Part shown: piece after piece, positions 55,088 to 64,000 of the stretch
Position numbering within the stretch: position 1 is the stretch's first letter
How the letters are laid out: the number at the start of each line of letters is the position of its first letter
Assembly: GCA_003255065.1 (NCBI GenBank)
Contig: QAOA01002296.1
Location: 1-64,000, forward strand
Direction: 5' to 3'
From: Cercis canadensis
Lineage: Eukaryota > Streptophyta > Magnoliopsida > Fabales > Fabaceae
DNA length: 64,000 nucleotides
Made by a program: the position numbers and the translations under genes
The notes under the pieces: model-generated
What the model was told of the DNA's origin: nothing
Database searches by the model: none
What the model saw: the letters and a program-made list of their open reading frames with translations, nothing else

Positions 55088-56288
55088 CTTTGCGGGTCAG
55101 CTCCAGGAAGCTTATTCCTGGCTAGTGGGTCAAAATTAGAGGACGTTGTCCTTTTGTTGCCGCTGATAGGAAATCATAGTCAAGCTGAAGCTCATATAGT
55201 ACGAGCCTCGAGAGGCGCAGCAAGGAAGGTTTGGCTTTAACCGTCGTTCGGTTTGCTTTTCAAGCTGAGCAGAGTATACCAGACAAGAAAGAGAAAGGCG
55301 AGGAATTATAGGGTACAACAAGAACTACTGAACAGTATGATTAACTTGAGCTTACTCTGATAGAGTCATCTTAACCTTTTGATCATTCTGTGTGACTTTT
55401 TGAGCAAGATATGAACAAGTTCTGATGCCTAGATTTTGACCACTGGGCCCCTCCTGTGAAAGCCGTTGGACCTACATCTCTTTCTTTCTGTAAAAAAAAA
55501 AGAAAAATTATAAAAGAATCTGGTCATTAGGATCTTTCATAGTTTCATTAATATGTAGAAAGTAATATTTCATATCTAATTAATGGGGTCAATGTTACAA
55601 AGATTAATTTGGAGATAAAATGAGCTCAAAAAATAGCTATGGAAATGACATGTGTATCTATCAAAACCCAAACTGCAGCCAATCTTATAGTCATAGCATA
55701 AATTGTGTGTCTTTCTCCTTTCAATGACATCATGATAAATTGTCTTTGTTTTCAGTCGTTGTGTGCATTGAATAAATATTATTTATTATATGATTAAATG
55801 TTTTATTTACAACATGACAAAAACACATGTTAAATATTTAACTAATCACAAAAATTAGATCTTAGTAATTAGAAAGAATACGCTATACATTGTTGACATG
55901 TTCTACATCAAAAAAATAATTTATTTTGAGATTTCAACTTGTGTAGAGTTTGAACTTTGACCTTTGAAGGCACGAATATTAAAAGTATAAAGAGCGGTTA
56001 AGCGTCTGAATTTGTCTTTGCCATATGCTATTTCATTTCCTTCTTCTCATTCCATTCAAATGACTATTGAGAGTTCTTAGTCTTTTATGTCCAAAATATG
56101 AATACTATGCCTAACTATTAATTCGATTATTCAAACGGAGCGGGGGCAATCCTTATGTTTCTTAAAACTTTTTTATTATAAAAAAAAAAATTAAGATTGT
56201 ATATTTTTTAAAAGTTACCAGACCTCCTGAGTCCCACATATGAGGACCCATTTCCCCCTCTCGCCCCCTTCTTTTCTCTCAAAACCCG
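55088..56288. other. Intergenic region between the kinase and the ARGOS-like frame
   Basis: Shared divergent promoter region. 55330-56200 is AT-rich without coding features. A G+C-richer, CT-rich stretch begins at about 56220, just before the ARGOS-like frame. Confidence 0.45.
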
Positions 56289-56714
56289 ATGCGTAGCTTC
56301 AAAAGCAAATTCAAAGAAAACAAGCCCATTTTCCAATCGGAGCTTGGTTTGCTGGGATCGAAGGCAGCCACCACTGATGGCGGTGGTTGAGAGGAACATG
56401 GTAGTGAAGGGGACGAGGGGAACAAGAACAAGAAGAGCATGGTACGGTGTTTCAGCTTAGGTTCTATTCTGGTACTGGTGGCTCTGGCGGTGTTGATGGT
56501 GTTTTTGCTGTTGATGTTGCCGCCGCCGCCGTTGGTGCTTATGTTCTTCCCGGTGAGGATCATGGCGGCGCTTATGTTATTGGCTTTCTCACCTTCTCTG
56601 GTGATTGGCTCCCTATACTTCATATTCATGAATAGAAAAGGCATCGTTCTGATTGCGTTGCTGAAGGGGAGGGGTATTTTGGAGTTCAGTAAGAAAGAAA
56701 TGAATTTGAAATAA
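56289..56714 (+). CDS. ARGOS/OSR-like small membrane protein frame with an in-frame TGA
   Basis: From ATG 56439 to the TAA ending at 56714 the frame encodes 91 aa whose centre matches the ARGOS/OSR (organ size related) signature: CFSLGSILVLVALAVLM, then LPPPP, then FPVRIMAALMLLAFSPS. That is two hydrophobic helices joined by the diagnostic proline turn. ARGOS-family proteins sit in the endoplasmic reticulum membrane and promote organ growth or dampen ethylene signalling (family knowledge). The same frame is open upstream from ATG 56289 (starting MRSFKSKFKENK) but is cut by TGA at 56388-56390. So either translation starts at 56439, or the gene is a recent pseudogene, or the TGA is a sequencing error. 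No TATA box is assigned. The C-terminal tail after residue 60 is not conserved, as far as I remember. Confidence 0.5.
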
Positions 56715-57739
56715 AAAAATATATTAGAATTTTAAAAATATTTTAAAAAATTATACAAACAGTATAATTTAAAATTAACATTTTAAATACATTATACTCT
56801 ATAAATACCTCATCTAAACAGACCCTAAATTTTTTGTTTAGACGGCACAAATTTATACTCACACGAGAATTCCTCTCTAAGTTTTTCGTTTCCAAATCAA
56901 TTTTTTTTTTAGAAAAAAAAAAAACAAGGAGATCAATTGAAATAAATATACTGCATTTATTGTATGATAGAAAATGCATATATTAGGATTATATGGAACA
57001 GAAACATTAGTTGATGATTACTACTTTTGGCAGATAATAAGCATAAAATAAGCGTTTTAAATTGGTTACTTCTTATTAATCGAGTTGTAGATCAGTTGGT
57101 CACAAGACTCTTATTGCAATAAGAATATCTAATTAACAAAATGAGAGTTTTAAAATGTTATTCTACACAAAAATATAATTGTGAGTGCTTCGATAACAGA
57201 ACCTTTAGAACATATATGACTTGTCCCAAGTTTAATAAATTTGATTCCTTTTTTGAAGTTAAGTAATATTTCTTAGGTTATAAAAAAAATACAAATTAGG
57301 CACTTCCTTCTATAGATATGCATGCTGCATGCGCAGGTCACAAGTGTTTTCGTTAAATACGGCTCTTTTTTATTATCTTATATGTTATCATTGCAATCAT
57401 ATATAATGTGTTTGCAAAGAAAAAGGCATGCTTAGAGCCGTAATGTAAAACAACTTAAAGCAAGCAGTATATTCCATGTTTCGTTCAATGAACATGGGTT
57501 TAGTTATTGATATTTGTATACGGATGAGGATGATGAGCTCTTGGTTGTATTTAAAAAACATATATAGAGAGTAACCTAAACAAATTGTATTTGTTCATAT
57601 CAAATATAGTAAAAAAATATTTTTTTTAAATGGTATTGGTACTATACTACATGTATGCAGGGGTTTGTACGTGACCTAAAAATTATATTTGTTCATATTA
57701 AATTTTAAAAAAATTTATTTTTTAAATGGTATTGGTATT

Positions 57740-57835
57740 TTTTATTATTAAATTCAAATACAAAATTTATATATTTTGATAATAGTTTCAATATCACTCA
57801 ATTATAAATTATTTAATTATATTAATACTACAGGT
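57740..57835 (-). repeat. SINE-like repeat copy B
   Basis: On the minus strand AATTGAGTGATATTGAAACTATTATC...TTTTGTATTTGAATTT, aligned by eye with copies A, C and D. Confidence 0.4.
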
Positions 57836-60800
57836 ATATAAAGGTGCGATCATAAAAGTATGTGTTTGAATCTCATTCCCTTTTTTTTAATTAAAAGTTT
57901 TGTATTTATTAAAAAAAACTTGAATTGTGTATCAAATCCTTAAAAAAAAAAAAAAAGTAACCGAATCATTCGAATTCAATTATTTTTTGAAAGGAATGTC
58001 ATTTTGGTTCCATTTGACGGATTTGATTTTGGCTGGATTGGCAATTTGGCATCCGTGACCATAGATATTTGCATTGTAATAAAATAGCGTTATTAATAAT
58101 AGGAGTAACTATAAAATTAAAAAGTATACTTTCGGGGAACTCATCCATATGGACGGTGGTAATGAGTAAGAGCGTCAGGATAGTTTACCCGTGACCGTGA
58201 GGCGCCTAATTAACGACCCACCTTAACACCTCTAGCGCCGCCACGCTGGCGTATACAGAGTTAATCACGTGAATCCTAATCAAATCCCATCCACGTAGCA
58301 TAAGTTTTTATATTTATGTGTGCCCCACATAGGGCACCCAGTTGCTCACACACGTGCCCGCCCAAGTTCCTTCCGCCACGAATTATTCCATCTTAGTTTG
58401 GAACTTTGGATAAATAAATGGTATCAAACTACGTTTTAAGTCATATGTAATTTATCTCTTATGCTTATAAATTAAAAATCAGCATTTCTCAGGTTTTAAA
58501 TTTGTGAAAATTCGAATTTTGACGGAAATTGATTGATGGATTTGCAAGCACAAAAAGACAAAATTACACAAATGGATTTTTATTCAAAAAATAACTATAC
58601 TACTAATTATTATGAGGTTGAGGAGGGAAGGGCTCATAGCCCTGTTTGGGTGCTTTAATGCACGCGATGGGTTTTAGGTGTAAAAGTGGTCCCAGATCAG
58701 GTCATTGTGGATATCTAACATCAATTGCTGCAGAATAGCAATTAGGAACCAGAATCTATAGCTACCAGTTTATTGGCCTTGTTAATTTGTAACGTTCTCA
58801 GTGTTTGTGTTTGTGAGTCCTGTATTAGTGTACAAGTGAAAGTGATTCATTAACAAACAGTAACCACAAGATAGAGTGTCGGTGGATGAGTTGTTGGCTT
58901 GTTTCACGTGCCAATTCTGGAAAGAAATATCCAACTTACCCCAAACTTAACTACGTATCTTCTTCTTTTCTCTAGTAAAAGGCCAAACAAAATTATTGAA
59001 AGAAAACAAGAAGCGAAGCTGCAGTGAATGCTAGAGAAACAGAGATGGTATAATCTCTCACCCATCTTCGCCTTACCTTGCAAATTTCTCACATTTTTAT
59101 GGCACAATAATATATATGTACGTATACATTGAACAGCGAGGAAGGACAATCATAATTAATACTTGTTAAATTTTTATATTCCCCTTCAATGCTCTCAAAT
59201 CATGTGCACTGAACATGTACGTACGGAATATCCTACCATGATCTTAGCTTGTGGACAAACGAGTGCAATCTTTCTCCCTTATATTGGTATTGGGGGCCTC
59301 ACTCAAAAAAATGCGACCCTACAAGCAGCACCGTCCACGATAGTGTTTCTCATTTTCAAAATTATTCAATTGAAGGAGATGAATAAAGCAGTTTTTAGTT
59401 AGAGATGGAGGAGCACATGGTAAGAAGCTAAGGTCTTTTGCTTATTTGGTCATTTAAGGTAGTTGATGAGATAAGGGGATCAAATCTATTAAGGTAGATT
59501 GGTGGGGTTGACTGAACAAAGGCCATGTGCGGTAACATGGGTAGGCATACTCCATAACCCCCACTACACATTTCGCTTTCTTCTAGTTTCTACCTTCCAT
59601 TTTCTGCATAAGCCATGCTCTCATGTTGGACACTACTTGGAAAATTTTATTTTACTTCAGAATCACCATCTTCCAAAGTTTTACCCTCATTGATTTTTGG
59701 TTATCCCATTTGTGGAAGATACCATTTTCCTTCTTCTTTCTTTTCCACGACCCTTTTCCCAAGGAATTGATAATGATCATGCTTTTTTTTCTTTTTCAGG
59801 TTGTGACTCAATCAAAATATCTCACTATCTAGTATTCGTGTACGGCACCCTTTGGACCAACCACCAAGAGCCTCTTAAGTGGTTGTATTTTGCAATTCAA
59901 ATCTAAAATTACAAGCAAGAGTGAAAAGCATTAGAGGACATAACATTGCCTAACAAGAAATCTCTCCATTCATTTAACACTTGAACTAGAATATTAATTA
60001 GCCCAATTAATCTTTCCCTCCCTCCCCCAACAAACAATAGAAAATAGAGGGTCTATCTTGTGGCAACTAAAATATTAGACAGGCACAATATCCTATAGCC
60101 TAATTAGCGCCCTCAAACATGGCTTGGAAATAGCTTGTCACCACTCCCAAATCCCAACATAAAAGTACCAAATTTTAGGTAACTTATGGACCACATAAAC
60201 TCTTGAAATCATGCTCATTTTCTGCGCAAGATAAGCTTACAATGATCATTGGTTATGGAGATTGTTACGTGCAATGATGCTTGGACAGGTTTAGAGTCAG
60301 TTCCTAGCAATGGCCGTTAAAATGGGGTTTGGAAAACCAAAACGACAGACTAACCAAAAGGGAAACAGTGGCATAGCGGCAATGGCAAACCAAACACCTA
60401 TCTTCCTCGCCCTCGAACTCTCAAATTTATTTTTAAAACTATCTCCTATTTTTTTATTTTTAATATGATAGTGAAACACAACTTGTCAGTTGGTGGGCTT
60501 ACTTTCCATGATGAGACACTAAATCTAAGTTACTAATTCATATTTTAATCCAAATTAATTATAATTAAAAATAAATTATCCTGTTAACTAACCTCACATG
60601 CCATATATGTTAAATCTAAGTTATATTCTCCTCTCTTCAACCAATCCAGAACTTTTGGTCAACAACTCTTGTATATATTAAACATTATTTATGGAGGGTC
60701 ATGTAGCGCCTGAATTTTATTGACTCCCTACCTATCATTCATTTGCCACTAGTATTTTGGGTGTACTATGGTGCAGCTAAAAATTAAAATCAAAGAGAGA

Positions 60801-62771
60801 AAAGTATTAAAATTAGTAACTTTTTTAAACATAGTGCATGGTTTTTTAAATGGATTTCAAGGTCTGCCAATCAAGCTGTTGATTGTGTTGCTAACCATGC
60901 ATCTAATGTAACCTCTTCGTTTTTTTTTAGTGTGATCTACCACCAAATTTTCTTGTTAATGTGTTGGTTTCAGATGTTTATTGAAATCTTATCTTCTTAT
61001 AAAAATAAAAATAAAAAGTTCGAGTCCTTCAGATTTTTACCTCCTATATAAAGCTCTAGTAATTTCTTTTTTTTGCCTATGTACTATTTTATTTGATTTC
61101 TATATTTTATCCAACAATTTTTATGATGTTTACTTTTACTCACTTAAAACTTTTCAATCTTTCTTTTTTTTTTACTAAATATAAAAATAGTTGCACTATA
61201 TGCTAAATCACTACTAAATGAATTGTAATTAGGGCGCAGCCCAGTTGATTGCAACTTGCAAGACATCTCTCAAAGAGAGGCGTCTCACTATTGTCCATTA
61301 AATTAAAGAATAATACTATTTATATAATACTTAATCTTACAATGCGTTATGTTAGATATTTAATTTTCATTGAACCTCCTAAATTATCATTTTTTATACA
61401 ATTCAAAGTATGCTTTAATTAGTGTGACATTAAATAATGGGTAAAAAAACATTTCTCAAATAAAAGGAATGGTGTTGTGTACGTTGTAATGGTAGCTTTT
61501 TTAGTGGCTTCAGAAAAAAGCTTGTATATTGAAGGGATATTTTAATCAAATCACATCTATAATGGCAGTAACCTGCAGCAAGTGGGCGTAGCATTAGAAA
61601 AGTAGTAGTAGAGTCCCTTGAGAGGGCAATTTGAATGTGGCTAGCCTTTATTAATTTGAGTGGAATCAAGTTCAAAAATGGAAACCGTATCTGCAGCACC
61701 AAACAAATGGTTGAAGCCTCTGCTCCTGTTGGACCTACAAAGTGAATGAACATATGTGAAAGATTTATTGAGTTAAATGCGAACGTGTTTTCGTTTTCAC
61801 AACAAAGATGTATGATAATAGCAGTGGTTTCCATTAGTTACAGGTCACATTTATGTGAAAGATTTATTGTTTGCGGACCACAAGTTGGTAGTTTAGTTGG
61901 TACACACTCACCCCATGCATGTGAGGTGAGGTGTTATGTATTTTCAAACAGTTTTCATGCTTCACAACCACTTAACTCTGCTTCTTCTTTGGTTTGGTTT
62001 GGTTTGCCTTTGTTGGAATAAGACTAGTTGAGTTCTTAAGAGAATACTTTAATACCTAAGTATTGAGTATTTTATTTTAACATTATTTTAATCAACTGTA
62101 ATTAAATTCAGATTGTTTATTAAAAATTTAATTTAAAATTTGTAAATTTAGTCAAATTTTGACATATAATCTAATTTATCTTTAGGAAATACTTTAATGG
62201 TTGAATACTAAATATTCCATTAAAATTGAGTGAGGTGAGATGACAAGAGGACATATATACTCTTTATTATCTAGCCTTCAAAGTACAAAAATAAAAGTAA
62301 AACCTAAATTAATTAAATCATTTTCTTCCTTAGTTCAAAACGTTTCCATCTCTCTATATTTTCCCTTCTGGGTCAGGGTCACTCACAAGAAACTGTAGCG
62401 TATATGAGGGCTCCATACAACGCATATAAATATTTTGGGCCGAGGCCCATGTAGAACACAGGACTATGATGTTTATGGCTTTACTCATATATAGTTATGG
62501 GTCAAATTTGTTTCGGAACATCATGAGCCCAAATTTTCTACAGTCCTCGTGCAACCCATAAGGAACCTACCCATTAAACTGATTTAATAGCCAAAAAAAA
62601 AAACAAAGATTGCAATATAAGCCACCTGTTCCTGGTCATAATAAAAAAAAAAAAAAATTCATTTTACGAAACCCACCTTGAAAATTGAATACTAGGAGTC
62701 TAGGAGTGTACCAAATGGAATAAAATAAAATAGATGAAACCAAATCAAATCAAAGTAAATAGATCAAAAAA

Positions 62772-62831
62772 AATTTGAAACCAATATAAATTAGTTTANA
62801 AAAAAAATTTAAAACCAATATAAATTAGTTT
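62772..62831. other. Single-N assembly join between repeats
   Basis: The N at 62799 separates two copies of ACCAATATAAATTAGTTTA with similar preceding sequence. Same pattern as the two Ns in the USP introns. Confidence 0.75.
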
Positions 62832-63024
62832 AGTATTTACTTTCCTATATTTTTTTTATGAAAATGTTGGTTCAAGATTTTCAGTTTTTATAATTTTTCA
62901 AATTGGGATATTTCACAATGCTGCTAGACATTCTCATTAGCATAAGGAGTGAATTGTATAATTTTAAGGATTTTAAATAATCTACACAACAATTAAATAT
63001 TTTTTAGTATTTTTAGATATGATT

Positions 63025-63100
63025 TTGAATTCAAACGCTGAACTCACAAGTTATAAAAACGATCTCAATACCACTTAAGTATAAGTTATTTGATATACAA
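63025..63100 (-). repeat. SINE-like repeat copy C
   Basis: On the minus strand ACTTAAGTGGTATTGAGATC...AACTTGTGAGTTCAGC then TTTGAATTC. This is the copy with the clearest A-box-like and B-box-like motifs. Confidence 0.4.
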
Positions 63101-63719
63101 CAATCAAATATAAACAAGTGATAAAATATTGTCATGATATCATCTACTAAAAAGTAAATTTTACATACGAAAAACTTTTTTTTTTTTTTTAAGATTTGAT
63201 TCTGTCTAACTACAAAATGACAAATGACCATCTAACTAACAAAAAATACTCAACATCCTAAAAAGTAAATTAATTTTATGTTTCATAGCATTTGTACATC
63301 ATTGTATAGTTATAATTATAAACGAGTGGCATAACATACCATAAAAAAAATTGTTATTAATTGAAAAAATAAATAAACCGGGGAATCGAAAGCAAGTTTT
63401 TCTTAAAAAAAAAAAAAAGGTAAAGTATTATTTATTGGAGATTTTTTAGATATTTTATTATATGTCATACTACATAAAAATAATTAATATATAAATGACA
63501 TATGTACAAATTAACTATTTTTAATTTTTTAAAAATAAAATAAATTAATTTTATATCAAATAAAATATAAAAATTATATATACTTATTATTTAATATAAT
63601 ATAATATATACATATAATATTATGAAATTCCCGTTATTTTTAAAGTTTTTGCCCTTACATTTACTTGCCTAAACCAGTCAATGAAATGGTCAGTTATAAT
63701 AAACTGAAAGTTTACTACA

Positions 63720-64000
63720 GTGGCACGTGTCCACCATAGATGGGCGAGTACGGATTAGAACATTTGATTTGGTAGTTGTGTTTCCAATCACAGCGCGTTT
63801 GGCATATTTGATGAGTTGGGACTCTTCCATTTGTTTATAAGGAAACTTCGCAGTCCTAAATCCTAATTGTGCCTTTTCGTTCTCTTTCCCGCACTCTCTC
63901 TCACCCTTTTCAGCTTTTCGTTATTATATCCAGCAAAAGGCTTCTTTTTGTGTTGTGCCCACGCAAAATCTCAAAATCCCTAACGCTAACTTCTATTCTT
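63720..64000 (+). promoter_or_regulatory. Promoter/5'-UTR-like end of the window
   Basis: A G-box (CACGTG at 63724), a CCAATCA element (about 63784), a TTTATAAGG TATA-like motif (about 63833) and then a CT-rich leader (CTCTTTCCCGCACTCTCTCTC) resemble a plant promoter and 5' UTR on the plus strand. The gene itself would start beyond the window. Confidence 0.35.

Larger units (their letters stand above)
56715..63719. other. Long AT-rich intergenic region
   Basis: No gene is supported in about 7 kb. The short frames of 60-134 codons show no domain, and their hydrophobic translations reflect T-rich DNA. Contents noted: SINE-like copies at about 57740-57835 and 63025-63100; G-box CACGTG motifs at 58266, 58351 and 58905 within a G+C-richer island (58140-58400); and a single-N assembly join at 62799. 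Confidence 0.5.

Noticed and set aside
57065-57150. tRNA-like sequence (GTAGATCAGTTGGT)
   Set aside because: It has an A-box-like motif but no foldable cloverleaf, no proper B box at the right distance and no anticodon arm.
58904-59402. Frames of about 80 codons at 58904-59149 and 59163-59402
   Set aside because: No domains, no splice context, and composition like the surrounding AT-rich DNA.
61220-61300. Possible tRNA or hairpin (GGGCGCAGCCCAG)
   Set aside because: Only short stems can be drawn and no complete tRNA structure fits.
61430-61834. 134-codon minus-strand frame
   Set aside because: No recognisable motif and no promoter. It is isolated in intergenic DNA and could be chance.

Overview
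The window is nuclear DNA of a eudicot plant. Genes have many short exons with GT-AG introns, intergenic DNA is very AT-rich, and there is a chloroplast NDH subunit gene, a plant receptor-like cytoplasmic kinase and plant Ty3/gypsy (Athila) and PIF/Harbinger elements. I cannot name the species. The gene repertoire and partial gene order fit a rosid, but this is inference.

Layout. 1-6.3 kb: AT-rich DNA with the relic of an R2R3-MYB first exon (2307-2388 plus 5734-5790), split by a PIF/Harbinger-type transposon (2389-5730) with 12-bp terminal inverted repeats and a TAA target duplication. 6.3-19.2 kb: a degraded Athila-type Ty3/gypsy retrotransposon. Gag-pol (about 7.4-12.8 kb) has a frameshift and two stops. 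A long spacer is rich in ACACGGCCGTGT palindromes. The Athila ORF1/env-position gene (14877-16403) has two internal TAG codons. The 3' LTR (17642-19201) is complete, but the 5' LTR is only a 256-bp fragment fused to an inverted, diverged LTR piece, next to a Copia remnant.

19.2-56.7 kb: the gene-bearing part. In order: a CML44-like EF-hand gene (minus); UDP-sugar pyrophosphorylase USP (minus, 17 exons reconstructed to 626 codons plus stop); a plant-specific acidic protein with six copies of a DYxxFL motif (plus, 686 aa, function unknown); chloroplast NDH subunit M (minus, 209 aa, tail-to-tail with the preceding gene); a very large CCCH zinc-finger gene resembling SOP1/C3H7 (minus, 10 exons, 2183 aa, 5.1-kb first exon); a USP-domain receptor-like cytoplasmic kinase (minus, 10 exons, 759 aa); and a short ARGOS/OSR-like reading frame (plus) with an in-frame TGA. 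From memory, CML44, SOP1 and this kinase lie close together on Arabidopsis chromosome 1 (around At1g21550-At1g21590), so part of the segment looks like conserved microsynteny.

56.7-64 kb: no gene that I can support. It is AT-rich DNA with SINE-like repeat copies and G-boxes, and a promoter/5'-UTR-like stretch at the very end that may belong to a gene beyond the window. The genes are ordinary housekeeping or regulatory plant genes and do not form one pathway. I found no clearly new multi-gene system. The most informative material is the transposon-split MYB, the rearranged Athila 5' end with its palindrome arrays, the DYxxFL repeat protein and the ARGOS-like frame. Three single-N assembly joins, each between direct repeats, probably mark false local duplications.
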